DNA of 64,000 nt. It comes from Taxillus chinensis. Lineage: Eukaryota > Streptophyta > Magnoliopsida > Santalales > Loranthaceae. The stretch lies in the NCBI GenBank assembly GCA_023512835.1, contig CM042086.1, forward strand, positions 18,793,029 to 18,857,028. Reading direction: 5' to 3'. The notes under the pieces are model-generated. The model was not told where the DNA came from and searched no databases. It saw only the letters and a list, made by a program, of their open reading frames with translations. The position numbers and the translations under genes were made by a program. Positions 23,466-37,500 of the stretch are shown here, piece by piece (the stretch's first letter is position 1; the number at the start of each line of letters is the position of its first letter).

Positions 23466-26400
23466 ATGGGCAAAAAGAGAGGGAACAACTGGAACAGCAA
23501 TGGCAAGCATCAGAAGAGAAAGGAGCAAGGCTTCTTCTCCCCCATAGACATGGACGATGAGATTGATGCATGTAATGCTTCACTTACTTTAATGTATTTT
23601 CATTGTTTCAGTTCATCCTACCGTATAATAGCGAGGAAATTTTACCCACTTCTGACCAATTTGATACCTGAGAATTAAATTTTTGACACTCGGGTATTGT
23701 TTAATTTACTCTATTTAACATCATGCCCTATGGAATTTTCGTATCTAATGCGCGTGCAATTGTTTTGTTAATTTTTTTAACGTGTTAACATGCCATAGTG
23801 GAGCAAGAGATTTACTCAATTCTGTCCATTTTATACCTAAGAATTACAAATTTCACACGAGTATTGTTTAATTTACCTAAACTATGACACCATGGATGGA
23901 GGTTTGGATTTCAGTTCACAAGGAGAGGGATGTTATTCCATTGGATGCAAATGATGATGTTGGAGATTCAGACGAAAATGACGAGTACCCGGTTTTTGAA
24001 CTCAAGGTTTTTACTTTTCGTCTTCTTGGATCCTTGCTTTGCCTTCATAATTTTGTTTGCTGTCATCACATTCTCTCATAGCAAAATTGATATAGAGTTA
24101 CGTTAGATGTTATGGCCTCCCACTTGTTTCACCAAATAGCTTCTGAAAAGCTTTTATTTTTCTTACAAGACATTGTCAAGCGTACTATAAAGAGAATACA
24201 ATTAGAGGGTGTTTGAGGGACTTATTTTGCTTATATGGTGATACAATTTGTAAATGCTTTTTCGTTGTCAAAAATTTATAAGTCATTTATTGGTTGCAAA
24301 GTAACTTATAAACTGTAAAATAACCCAAAAAGCAAAAGAGAAAAAGAAAAGAGCATTAGTTGTAAATGTAAAAAATTGTTGATGAACATGTTGGCTAACA
24401 CATTGTTTTATACACAAGTGCTCATAAACAAATGTAAATTCCCCCAGACTTTCTTAACATTGTCTAAGATTGAACGTGTTATACTTGTGTTTACAATATT
24501 ATTGTTACAAAATCCTTGAAAATCTCATTCATATTTTTAGAAGCAGACAATGGCTGAATGCATAATGATGGCTATAACATTTTTTCTTCAAATGCAACAG
24601 ATATGAAATTCCCTGTTTTATGGGAAACTTGTCCATATTCATTATTGAAAACTTTGGTTGTAGGACAATGATGAGGACGAGGACAATGACAACGATTACA
24701 CAGACATAGACAAAGATCCTGAAATTGCAAAAAGTAAGGATTTTATTGGGATGTACATTTAAAGTAAAAGATTTTGTATATAGACTTAATGCTACATTTT
24801 TTTTAATGATTTTATGAGTGTATATTTTAAAAAGTAGAGAACTGGGGCAAGAGTGCTCCAGCCTCCTGGGAAAATGATTGCTTGGTGAGTCTCAACCAAC
24901 CATGAGAAAATAGCCAAAATGAGGCTTTTATAGCTCAAGGTTGATTGGTGACCATTTTGATAAGACATGACCATAATAGGAATGAGTCTAGGTATATTTT
25001 TTTTAAGAAAGTCAACTAGTTGGCTAACTATGTGGCGTGAAAAACTTTCTTGAATCACTGCAATTATTTTTATTCAACAAGCTTGATAGATAGTCAACTA
25101 AGTCAACTCAATCTTTTAGGAGTTGTTGAATTTGAGCTCATGAATAGTACTTAATTCACTATGATGTTGTTTAGTCAATTATGTGTCATCTTTATTTGTT
25201 ATATAGCAAAGTACTTATTGGACTAGTTTTGGTTGCAGGCATCTCAAACTTTCATTATCATCAGTTATTTTACTAACTTGTTTTAGTTGACTTGATAGTA
25301 GATTCAACAAAGTTCTTTTTTGCACCTCTTTAGTACTTAGTCTTATAGCATTAATGGTATTCTTACTTCTTTTTCATGCCTGAATTCTTCATGATATAAT
25401 TGACTAGCTAAATACCTAGTCACCTAAGTATGAGTGTTTGAATTTCTTCAAGTATTTCTATAGTTGGTTGAATATGAGAAGATTTATTTTCTTCATCCTC
25501 AATTAACTAACACTCAAAACATGAAAAAATGTATTGCAACTAAACTATCCCTTGTGCAAGATATATTATAAAAAAATTTGTTTAAGAAAATTGAGCCCAT
25601 CAATTTATACTTAAATCATAATATAACGATAATACAATTCCCGTGAGGGGAGGGCTCAAAGTGAGTTATGAAATGATTTTCAAGTGGTTAGAAGTAGATG
25701 GGGCCGTTATTGGGTGTTTGGTGGTGATTTCAGCCCAATTTCGTATAGGAGCAAGTGGAAGGGTAACCATGCAGTTTCTCCATGCATGGGAGTGTTCAAT
25801 GATAGAGAGAATGATAGTTTTTGGAGGTGGGTGATGTGTTCCATTTTTGGGAAGTATCATTTTGGTCAGATGACTAAGCTTTCATGATGTTGTCATGAGG
25901 TTGGTGTGGGCAAAGGCTTAGGGATGGGGCGAGATGAATTGTCGGTTCGTGATTTGGAATTTGTGTGATTGTGTTTCAATTTCTTTTGGGATGACATTTG
26001 GTGCGGGGCTCAACCAATGAGGGAGGTCTTCTTCTCGGATGTGTATGGGTTTTTCATGGTGAAAAAGGTGAGAATAGTAGCTTTCCAAGTTAGTGATGAT
26101 TGGAATATTCAAATATAACCCAAATGCCCAAGATTGGGAGGTGGATGAATTTTTGGCCTTAGGTCAAATGACCTGAGGGTAAAAGAATCGGTGGTTTGAG
26201 GAGGCAACAAGATGAGTATTTTTTTTAGTGAAAGAGCTACTTCAAGTTCAACTCCATATTAGTTAGGGGTCTGTGCAGGGTAATGGTGAGTTTTGGTAGC
26301 ATGCCTTCTATGTGGCTCCGTCCCCACTTGGATCACATTTTTCATTTGTGAAATTGTGTGAGGTGTGGTCCGCAACTTGGATTTAGCTATAGGGGCAGGG

Positions 26401-29400
26401 GACCAGGGTTACAACTTATGACTATATGCCATTGTGCATGAATGGGGGAGCAAATTGACCGTCTTCATTATTTGCGGGTTTTGTTTATACCTTGTTGAAT
26501 ATTAAGTGGACTACTACAGGTAAGGTAGGACCTCAAGTTTTGGCTTAGTATATGTTGTAGATGCAGGTAGGGTTAAGTGGCAACTTTGAGTTATTATTAT
26601 GCTTGTCTCTTTGCATCTGTTGCAAGGAATGAAATTGGAGAATGATCAAAAGTGTTGTTAGCGCCATCCAAATAGTGAAAGGAGAGTTTTGGGCTTTGTT
26701 ACTAGATGTTGCATTTTGTTGTAACATAGACTGCATTGACAAGTGTTTTGACATTTTCAATGTGACATTTATTATAAATTTTGACATCTTTCTGTGTCTC
26801 GAATAAACTTTTTTGCCTATGATAAAGGATGGTTAAATGATAATACAAAAATCTCCATAGTTTTTTTTGTTATATATATATATATATATCTTTAGATTAA
26901 GCCCTTAAAACAGAATTGTGCTGTTAAATTTTTATGCTTGTAAAGATGATTTTGGAAGATTAACCTAAAGAATATGTTGGTGTTATATGACTGTTATTAG
27001 CAAATTGCAATTGTTATATTTCGAATAAGCTACTAAAATATTCACAATATATTAGAAAGTTTTTTATGTTGTTGTGGACAAGATTTTTTTTTTTAATAGG
27101 TAATAAAACAGTATAATAAATATAGGAAAAAGAACTAGCAAATTCGGCAGGGAATAGCCTTACCTAACAAAAAAACTCATACAAATATGACAATGAAACT
27201 ACAATAGGCCTAAGACCAAGCCTAAAAATGGGCAAGGGAAAGGACCCCCTAAGAGCCGACTACCTCAACTTAGAAATCCGAAACACTCCGACATCATAAT
27301 TAATCAAAGGGCAAATCTTTTAAGCTCCCGCTCACATTTAGAGTCTGTGCTCATAGACGGCCGAGAAGATGAGGTAGAATCTTTTCAAGCTTGATGTTGA
27401 GCTTCAATATCCCGTAACAAATCTTATTTTGAACAAGAAATTACCATGATTGTTGAGTTGTGGACATGGACATTGATTTGTGCTTTATGGCTAATCAAAG
27501 TTCAAAAGTGTAAACGCTATACAGTTTGAGCTTTATGCCGTATGTTAAGGTGGGCATCTTAATCGTGAATGGATTTTTTTTAAATAAAATAAAATTTAAT
27601 TTATGCAAACCTAATTTTAGAATAATATAGTCATACTATAGTTATCAAATGAAGTCTCACACTCTCACATACCACATAGATGAATTTAAATTAATTAGTA
27701 CTAAAACACATACCACAAATTAATTAATACTAATACCATTCATTATAAATTCATGCCACACCACAAATTTAAATTAAGTCACCTAACCTCGTTGTCACTA
27801 TCATTGGTGGGAGAGAAATCGAGAGATGATGAAGGCGAAGAAGACAATGATGAAGGTGATATCGAGAGACGGTGAAGGCGAAGGAGACAACAACAATCAA
27901 TGATATCAAGTCGAGAGAATAGGCTGTGATGATCAATGATTGGCGAGATAAAGGAGGCAGATCAACGATGTCAAGAGAGAGATGAGGCAAAGGCAGAATG
28001 AGGCTAAAGGGTCTGCCTCATCTGATCAAGGCAGATGTCCATTCCAGGGCGACTAAGCCCCAAGGCAGTGACACAACACTTTTGTTCATTTTTAATCATG
28101 CACACAAAGTTGCTAATCACGCACACAAAGTTAATACTTTTATCATGTATGCATGTAGTGGGAGAAGTTGGCATTTTTGTGGATAGCACATAAAACACTC
28201 TTTATTGGTGGCTTGTCATGGTTTAGAGTTAAATTGGAAGCTGATCAATGTTTGCACATAATCTGTAGTTAAACGGCAGAAAAAATATTTACAGGCAAAG
28301 TTGGGGGGAGTTGATGAAGAAATGGATGATGATGATGATGACAAGGAGGTTGAAGGAGACCCTGATTTGATTTGGAGTAAAAAGTACATGCATGGTAATG
28401 ATTCTGATGATGCTGAGGTAATACAACTTGTCTTTTATAATTGTCTGAAAACTATTGCTTAAATTTATTTATTTGTGGATGTACAATATATTGCATACTA
28501 TGCGCACCTATTATGAATTGAACTTTCCCACAATGCAGTTGAACTCTGAGGAACTTGATTTAAAAGAGGAGGAAGCAGTGATTCAAATGCAGAAGAAAAA
28601 GGCAGAATCTTTATCAGTTGAGGATTTTGGTGTTGAAGATGTTAACCAAGATGAGGATGATGGAGATCCTACTATTGAAGTTAGAACTTGAGCATCTATT
28701 TTCTTCTTTTGTTTCTTTTCTTTGGAATTCCCAGACTTTATTAACTGGATAATTGTTTATTTGTTGAATGTGCTCACTTTTCCATTCCTTTGCAGGAAAT
28801 GTTAGTAAAAGGAAAAGGCATATCAAAATCTTCAGGAGATAGAAAGGCTGAAGATGGTACTGGGGTAATTTATGAGGTCAAGAAAGATTTAAATGAATTG
28901 TCTAGGGAGGAAAAAATGGATGTTGTATATAGGTGAGCTTTCTCTTAAGCTTTGCTTGTCTAGGAAAGATTTAATTCCCTTTAGATTTAATTTGTGACAA
29001 TTTTGTGAGTTCAAAATGGAGATAATATATGAAATTGCAAACACCATGGTTGTTTCTTTTGACACGATTCAATTATTACTGCTAGATCTGACGTTTTATT
29101 AACTATTGAGAGACCTTATATGATTTGCCCTTCTAGAAACCAAAATCGGAAAAGCCTTGCTATAACAGATTCTACAGTACTGCTATTGACCTTGACTTAC
29201 AAGTCATTGTCACTATATCCACTGCAATAAAACACAAGTTCTTTCACTATTTTTTCAACTTTTTATATTTATTTTGCTACGTATATTTAATAAAATAAAA
29301 TAAAATAGTGCTTAATAAATTGAAGCTTAGGCTCTATTTGATTATTTTTTATTATTATTGCGAAGTAGCATAATGCACATTATACCTAATAAATTAGGGA

Positions 29401-32400
29401 CCATGACACCTAGTGAATAAAACATTGTGTCATTGTTTTATTTCATGAGTCATTTTAGTTATGATGTTACCTCATCTCCGTTTCCCCCCTTTGTCCATCA
29501 TGTTTTTCTATGATTTTTTCAATATAATATTTTTTATTGAAGAAACAAAATTTATTAAAATCATAAAGCTTGTGATGCAAAATTGCATCGACTTACCAAG
29601 TAAATCGGAGCTCTCATGAAATTTAAGATAATATTAATAATCTATAAGTGTAAAGATAATATTGATAATTACATATACACAAGTTGCAAAATGGACCTTT
29701 TTAGGGATAATTTTTAAAACATGCAACTGTCAATATTGATCACTCTGCACTCCACTAGATACTGTTTGTTACCTACAGTACCGATAGATATAAAATGTGT
29801 GAGGGTCTTTTTCTGTTGCTTTTTTTTTTGTTTTTTTAAAAGACTGTTTTTGCTTTCAACACTGGAAAGGGGAGAGAATGTACCTTTTTAAAAAGTTCAA
29901 CAACACAATAAAATGCTTTGTCTCAAGTAATGTTTTTAATGATGGAAATGCTTCTCCTTCCTTTCTTATTTTCTTTACCTCCTGTAGTTCTGCTCCTGAG
30001 TTGGTTGGTTTGCTATCAGAGCTGAATGCTGCCCTTGAACAACTTGAAACTAAAGTCATTCCCCTATTGACAAAGGTAATCTTATTATTTTGTACCATGT
30101 AAGGTTCTAGAAATCACTAATTGGTTTTGGTTGGTAAAAACACATCCTACTTATTAGTTGGATTAATTGTTACAATTTTTAAAATATTTTAGTAAATATT
30201 CTCCAATTTATGATAAATTTCATGAATTCAACACAATTTTATGAAATTGAATGGTTCAAGATTGTGTTAAACACTTAAGCTATATAAAGTTAAACATCAA
30301 CATTTCAATTAAATTTGCATAAATAATTATTAATTTCACAACCTTTACTCCTATACATTAAATGCATATGCTTAGAAAGTAGGTTTTATGAAAGGATGAA
30401 GAAAAACATGTGTCATACTTGTTATTTTACTACCTTAACTTTTTTATAAGGGTTTGTGAAAAAAGAGAAATTGAAAGAACTAAACATGAATTCGTTGGTG
30501 GTTGAAAACAATATTCGGTGGCCACCTTTAGTTATGTTCGCACTTGTAGCTACTTTTCTCATGAAAGACAGGACAGTTTTTTTCTGGGTAGTTTGTCACG
30601 CGTAGCTTTTGCTTGTTTTAAAATTCTTGAACAAAAGGGTGTCATTTTAGGGGCAAGGTTTAATAATAATAATAACAAAGGAGCAAATGCATTGGAATAG
30701 GGAACATGTTTAATAATATAAAAATATTAGTATGGGAATTATCAATGCCACACTGATTACACGTGGATTAATAGTCAATTTTTCCCAAAAAGCACAAGTT
30801 GATTTTTTTCCCCCAGAAGTAGATATGCTAATCTATGTATTGGTTCTAGAAGTTGGCAATCTTACCCTAAAGATTAAGGATTAATTGGGATTTTTGAACA
30901 CATGGCATCATATATAATTGCCTTTTTATTTTATTTAATAGCTATATGATCAATTGGAAACTGAATTGCTGAAATTGTGAAGTGTTGGTTTTCAAATTTT
31001 GGGCTGCCCTTGGACTGCAATGACCAATGCTGTTTCCAACATTTGAAAAAATTTCTTTATTGCCATGACTGCAGCATATAAATAGATAACTTATGTACCG
31101 ATAACAATGGTTTCCCTGCAATCTGAAGGTTAATGGGAGAGAAAATGTGAAAAAAGGAAGAATGAGTTATTTGGAGGTAAAACAGCTTCTTTTGATGGCA
31201 TATTGTCAAGCCATTACTTTTTATCTTCTGCTCAAATCTGAAGGGCAACCAGTTCGCGATCACCCTGTTATAGCTCGCCTTGTTGAATTGAAGTATTTAT
31301 TGGATAAGGTTCATGATCCTACTCTCTTAAAATAGGGCATACTTTCATTTTTTTCCATACTCATGAAGTTCCACTTTTTATCTTAGCCTTGTAAAATGAA
31401 AATTTTTAGATCATATACTCTTATAGATACAATTAGCTTTTACTGGAATGTGTCACAGAAGGTCATATACTCATATAGATACTTTAGCCTATCTTATTTA
31501 TATATTATTGTTATAATTTTCTTGTGGGGCGTGGGTTATTTTTTTGGGTGGTGGTGGTTTTACTTCACCGTGCTGTATAGTTGCCATCTCAGATGACCAA
31601 TTCACTGCTAGTTTTTTGTTCTGAGCAACTTTAGGATGAGAATCCTTAAAATTGGATTGGACAAAATAGCATTTACTGGAATGTGTATCACAATTATCAA
31701 AATATATGCATACACAGTTTTAAAGGTTGGGGGTGGGTGGAGTTGGTTGGTGGTTTACCATAATTCACTGTTGTTCATCCCTTAAAACCTTCTACTTTGA
31801 ACTTTGCAAGGATTAAGATATTTCCTTTTGACAGATGAATCAGCTTGACAAGCATCTTCCACCTGAATTAGAGAAGATTTTCGATGAGGAGCATGGAGCT
31901 GAAAAGATAGGAGAATTGGTTAAAGAAAATTCTTCACTGCCATATGAGTTTTCCACTAATGACTATGAATCGTCTCTTGTCCCGGCTAAAATACTCGAAG
32001 CAGCAGTAATTAACATTTTAAAACTTGTTTGTTGCTGAATTTTTGGTGATATATTTTTTAACCCGGGTGGTTCTATGAGTCAACCCTTCAAGCTTTTGAA
32101 TGAAATTATTTGCAGCCTTCTGAAAAGCCAGAGTTGGTAAAAACAGACTCTTCGAAGGATTGTGAGAACAAAGGAGGGAAACGCAAGAGTCAGGTGCTTC
32201 AATCTGATATATTTTGGTCCACCTATATATAGCATTTCAGTCTCAGTATATTATACTTGCATTTTCCATAAAAATGCATGTGTCCTACAATTTTGTTCTG
32301 TTTTCTGCTTCTTTTTAAATTTTAGCAGTTGGGATTAATATGGAACTCATAATTATGGCAGAATGGTCAAGTTGGTGTACAAAGCATGGAAATGTTAAAA

Positions 32401-34575
32401 GTAAGAGCTGCACTTGAGGATAAATTGAGGCAGAAGTGTATCTTTGGTTCTGCTGCAATGAAGCCTGATAGAGCTCAGAAACATATTGTGCAACCAATGA
32501 ATGAGTAATGCACCATTGTCATTAACTTTGAATCATTTGTGTGTACCAATTGTATATAGGAGTTAATTTATAGAAATTGGAATTTGCCAGGAAGCTTGAG
32601 ACATTGGATGATTTTGATGATGACATTGTAGATATTCGAGGGCCAAGTAGTGGACAAGCTAGCCTACGGTGTTCAAGCAAACTTTCCCAGCTTGTTGCTC
32701 CAAAGGCAAAGAGGTCCAAGGTATTGGTACACCTTGGCTTTTCTCCAATATGAAATATCTTCTGATAAAACATGACAATCTAATATTTACTTGAGTTTTT
32801 AGTGAAGACAAGAACAATGCTAACGTGCGATTAAGAAGGGCCTTACAATTTGGTTTGGTCTATAGGTTTAGTATTCAATCTGAGGGTTTTAGGGTCTATA
32901 AGTTCTACCTGCATTTTGCTATTTTGTTTTACATAAAAGACTGCCTGCCCTCCTTTAAAATTTTCTTATGTTTATGAAACAATTAATAGAAATTTTGAAT
33001 GATAAACTTGAACTTAATCATCTTATGTTTTCTTTTGTTAAGTTTAATTTTTAGTCAACCCAAAATTGTATACATGTATAAAGATGATTAATCAATAACG
33101 ATTTTGTGGTTTAAAAAAATCCTTTACTTTTTGGCATAATTTCCAAACAATTTGCTTCTTTTTTTTTGGGCTCTATTGAAGGTTATCTCGGGTGATGATG
33201 ATTTGCCAAAGAGGGATGATATTGGAGAGAGGAGGAGGAAGCATGAGCTTAGTGTTCTTGCAAGAGCTGGAATAAATTCTGAGGATGATTCTAGTAAATA
33301 TGCTGAAAAGGGAGATGCTGATATCGAGGGTTCTGAATCTGAAGGATCAGAAGGATCAGAAGATGAATTTTACCAACAAGTCAAAAGAGAAAGAATCAAA
33401 AAAATTGCTGAGAAAGCTGAGATTTATCCAAGGTGTGTCCAGCGTTACCTCATTTTCTCTTTTCTGCTTAGGCTATATTTAGAACCTGAAAACATTAGAA
33501 AAATAAATATTTTTGGGAGTTGATTATCTAGGAAAATAAAAGATTGAAAAGTAATTGAAACCAGTTGAGATTTTTTTAGTTTATATTCTATGAACTTTTT
33601 TGTGATATTTAATTATATTTTACTATTTTAGTAAATTTTAAATATTAGTGATAAAAAACATGTAAGGATATTGTGGAAAATTGTTCTCCCCCTTCTTTTC
33701 CTTTCCATTACCATGTCAAATAGTTGATCCAAATGTAGCCATATTGTTATAGAGTTTGGTTCTCCTTAGTCTCTGGTTTTGGGTTTGAGTTTGAGTTTTT
33801 ATGTATGAAAGAAATGCGCCTTGGGAGAGATTTCTCTCCTTTGTGAGACCCCGCCTGGGTCGGGGTTATTTTGAATTTTGTGTAAAAATTATATAAAAAA
33901 TCCAAAAAATAAAATAAGTATATATTGCGAGTAAAACATTAAAACATTATCTTGTTTTCCTCATTTTAACAAATGCAATGATTTTGCAAGTTTTTGTATA
34001 GTGCAGAAGGTGATTCTCGTATGTATAAAAAAACTCAATTGTCTGCTCACATTTTGTGCTGCTTTTTGTGGTATATTTATAATTGATTATATTATTAGCT
34101 CTGATTGATGTCTCTAAAAATGCTGTGTTGCAGGACCTTGAATGTCCCATCTATGCCTGAAACTGTTGATGGAAAACGCCAAATTACTTATCAGGTCAGT
34201 GCACCCCTTTTTTCCACATTTCAATTTTATCTTTATACTTTATACCATTGTTTAAAGCTTCAAACCTTGCCAAACACCAGATGGAGAAAAACAGAGGGTT
34301 GACACGCACGCGCAAAAAGGAAACCAAAAATCCCAGGAAGAAGTACAAGGTATTTCACCCTAAATGTTAATGCATTCAAATTTTAATGTGATTATTCATC
34401 ATTTGAAGCATCAACTCATCCCTTTCCTTTTGTGTGTGTGCAGTTGAAGCACAAGGATGCAGAGAAGCGCCGGGGAGGACAGGTGCGGAAGCCGAGAACT
34501 GCCATTCCCGTTTATCATGGAGAGGCCTCTGGAATCAACACGGCCATCAGTCGGAGCATCAGATTCAAGAACTAG
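23466..34575 (+). CDS. SAS10/UTP3 (THAL): SAS10/UTP3-family nucleolar protein (THALLO-type), ribosome biogenesis
   Basis: Sixteen GT-AG exons: 23466-23571, 23915-24006, 24664-24733, 28269-28417, 28539-28679, 28796-28932, 29988-30075, 31129-31308, 31835-32005, 32116-32193, 32362-32504, 32591-32720, 33182-33432, 34134-34194, 34281-34349, 34444-34575. They total 1998 nt (665 aa) in one frame, close to the Arabidopsis protein's length. The start MGKKRGNNWN is family-typical. Acidic stretches (exons 2-5) precede the Sas10/Utp3/C1D domain (about residues 234-315, with KQLLLMAYCQ and RDHPVIARLVEL). The basic Sas10 C-terminal domain is at about 590-665 (KNRGLTRTRKKETKNPRKK, then TAISRSIRFKN). In yeast the orthologue is part of the U3 small-subunit processome, which cleaves pre-rRNA in the nucleolus. 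Exon 1 and the acceptors of exons 8 and 13 were placed by family similarity. Confidence 0.95.
23639..23880. repeat. diverged direct duplication in SAS10 intron 1
   Basis: A block of about 75 bp starting TTTTACCCACTTCTGACCAA near 23640 recurs near 23810 as TTTACTCAATTCTGTCCATT. Both are followed by ATACCTRAGAATTA and GAGTATTGTTTAATTTAC-like DNA. The two copies are about 170 bp apart and lie just before the exon 2 acceptor. Confidence 0.6.
25640..26240 (+). mobile_element. degenerate LINE (non-LTR retrotransposon) ORF2 relic in SAS10 intron 3
   Basis: Translated pieces resemble plant L1-type LINE ORF2. An endonuclease-like stretch reads YWVFGGDFSPISYRSKWKG (near 25705-25765). A segment ahead of the zf-RVT region reads FFWDDIWCGAQPMREVFFSD (near 25980-26040), then DWEVDEFLAL near 26133-26160. 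Stops and frameshifts interrupt it, and the reverse transcriptase core between the two parts is missing, so an internal deletion is likely. It is sense-oriented relative to the host gene. The assignment rests on remembered family patterns. Confidence 0.55.
27818..27904. repeat. 43-bp tandem duplication in SAS10 intron 3
   Basis: ATCGAGAGATGATGAAGGCG at 27818 and ATCGAGAGACGGTGAAGGCG at 27861 start two imperfect purine-rich units, both with AAGRAGACAA downstream. The period is 43 bp. Confidence 0.6.
33824..33866 (+). repeat. two adjacent small hairpins in SAS10 intron 13
   Basis: GGAGAGA (33824-33830) pairs with TCTCTCC (33833-33839). Just downstream, ACCCCG (33848-33853) pairs with CGGGGT (33861-33866). 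In the pre-mRNA these would form consecutive hairpins. No known class is matched. Confidence 0.4.
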
Positions 34576-37500
34576 GTGATTCATTTCATTTCGTCATCCA
34601 ATTGCAGATAACCACCCTTCTATGGTTGTCGGTTGTAAAATTAAATGTTTTTTTAACAGGCTTACAAAATTGTTCAGCTTGCTGTGATATGGTTAGGGGA
34701 TTCGACATTATCTAGTACTTATTGAGAATTATGATTCAAAGTTTGGGTGTTACATATTATGTGGGTTCATGCATGATGCACCCTTTGATTTTGATAGCAT
34801 TTCTTAACTTCAAAATGCACATCAATTGTTAGACTAATAATATTTAGAGTTACCGATTTTAAGGAGTGATGAGGAAGAATATGATTTTTATTAAGTACAA
34901 CATAAAATTTTCACCGGATCTTCGTGACTGTACTAGATTAAAATTATGTAATTTTGGTGTTTTTTTTAAATATTACATATCAAAACAGTATAATTTTGAT
35001 ATAAAAATATTAAAATTATGTAGTTTTAATATATTATATAGTACAATAATTTTTGAGGATTCTTGCTTTTAAGTATTCGTAAAAGCTCTGAATTCTATTA
35101 ATAAATGATAATGATTTAACATTTTCAATCATTTGGAAAAAGATTATTGTAAATTTCTTAGTTAATAAAATGTTTTATTATGTTTTGGACATCCTTAATA
35201 TCAATGTATTTCAAATTCTTACCCCTGACTGTTTGTGCTTATTCATAAACTGTCATTTGCTAAAGAAAAAATGTTTTACAAGTACAAGCCATTCTTGAAA
35301 TTTCGAGAATGAAAATTGATGGAATTTTAAATTGGTTAAATTTAGTACTTGATTAGAATGTGTAGACATTTGATTCAAAAAATGAGTGACAATATTTTAT
35401 AAATGTGCATTTAGATTAGGATGAGGGAATAATGTAATAAGAATTAATATATTTGCCTGTACAAATACTAAGAAAATAAAATAAATAAGAGATTTTTATT
35501 GCCTTATAATACGTAGAAGATTCTTGTTTATCTCTATAAATATGTTTTGGGTTATATTGTGGAAGTGTTGGCTCACTCTTAATGGTTTTTTAAATTTATG
35601 GCTATATTGACTTTTTGCTTTGACAATATAGTATGAAGAAATACATTATAATAACCTTTTAAGAGTTATTTACAATTGATGCAATACAAATATAAAAAAG
35701 TTTAAAAGTTGATCTAGATGATAGTATTTCTATTTAATAATAATTGTGTCTTTAAAGGTATTTGAAAGTATGTATATAGCTCAAAAACTCACATGACCAT
35801 AAGAGAGGTATAGGGTGAGTTTTACAAAGTTAATGCAAAGGTATAAAACACAAATTATACTTTTTAATAGAGGAAAGCACATGGTGAGGTAGGGGTAGAC
35901 ACTAAATGGACACACCAATTTGTAGGATTTTTGTTTTAATTGATTTATTATAATATCCCAATTGAATCTATGATAATACCTAAGTACTTAATTTGTCTTA
36001 AAACACAGGTGAGTTTTACAAAGTTATAGCAAAGGTACAAAATATAAATTATACTTTTGAATAAAGACAAACACCTAGTGGGGTAGCGGTAGACACTAAG
36101 GACACTCCAATTGTCAGGAATTTTATTTTAATAAATTTATTAGAATACCCCAATTGAATCTATGATAATATCTAAGCACTTGATCTATCTCAAAACACAA
36201 GTGAATGTACCGTAAGTACTTGGTTATTTATTGATAGACACTTTTTTTTTTGAATAAAAGTTTTATGAACACCTGATGCATGATGTTGTTTATAAATGAA
36301 AACTCATGGAAGACATTACTTATTCTTGTGGTTAGAAACTCCAAAGACTTTTATTCCTCACATGCAAACTCAATAAGACTTAAAGATATGGCTATGGAAG
36401 TGGTCTTGGCATATATTTTTTGAGTCATTTTTTAATGCTAGTGTATAAAATAAGTTTTAGTTAAAATACAAAATTTATTTACATTACCATAAGGATATAT
36501 CTTTGAATTTTACTTCAAATTTTGTTAGTTGAAACAAATATATAAATATATTATATTTTTTTTATCTTAAATGCATGCTTCTACATATATTATGAATAAA
36601 GGAAAAGTATAAAATTTGTTATAATTTATTTCAATCTAAAAATAGTAAAATAAAATAATCAATATGATTATTTTATCTTTTGTTAGTTTATGGAATTTCT
36701 ATGGTTTTTTTTATTTTCTAGCAATTTTTGATGTTTTTAATCAATATGATATAAAAAATAAATATTAAAGGTAGTTTTGTAATTATCCAAGTTCATGTAC
36801 AAACGTATTATTATCAAAATAAGTAATCTAGCCACCATATGATTATGAAACTAGCGATACTACTATCATTTTATAAAATAAAATATTCTTCGAATAAAGA
36901 TAAGTAATTAGAATAAAAAGCAAAATAATTTTATGCAATTTCCCAACATTATATCGTGCCTTTTCCACATATTTGCCAGCAAGCAAATTTGTCCTATTAA
37001 AATAAAAATAAAACAAGCAGAGAAAAACAAACATAAGTAAGGCATTGTTTGGCGGCGATACTTAGAAATTATTTTTTATTTTTGAATACATAACATAACC
37101 ACCTTTTATGTTTGTATGTGCTTTTATTTTGATTTTTCAAAGACAAATTATCTTCAAATACATAAAAATGAAAAACATATTTTGAATGTGTTATTTTTTG
37201 TTTTCTGTTTTCCGGCCACCTCCAATACACGTGATCCAGTTCGGTGATCTGATGACCTCCCTCTATGTTTTGTTTTCTAGAAATTATTTTTAATTTTACA
37301 AAAAACATTCTCCAAGAAAATCTATATTTAATTTGCTAGAAAATAATTTTTTAATATAGTTTCTAAAAATACTTTTAAAAACATAAAACAAAAATAATAC
37401 CAAACATATCCAGTTGTTGTGAGATTGACATTTGACACGTGAGAAATACTATACGGTCCAGCTTGGAATTGTATTTTATTAGTATAAGAAAAAAAATTGT

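Noticed and set aside
27090..27440. Possible reverse-oriented LINE 3' end in SAS10 intron 3
   Set aside because: The composition differs from its surroundings, but I found no protein motif, poly-A tail or target-site duplication to support it.
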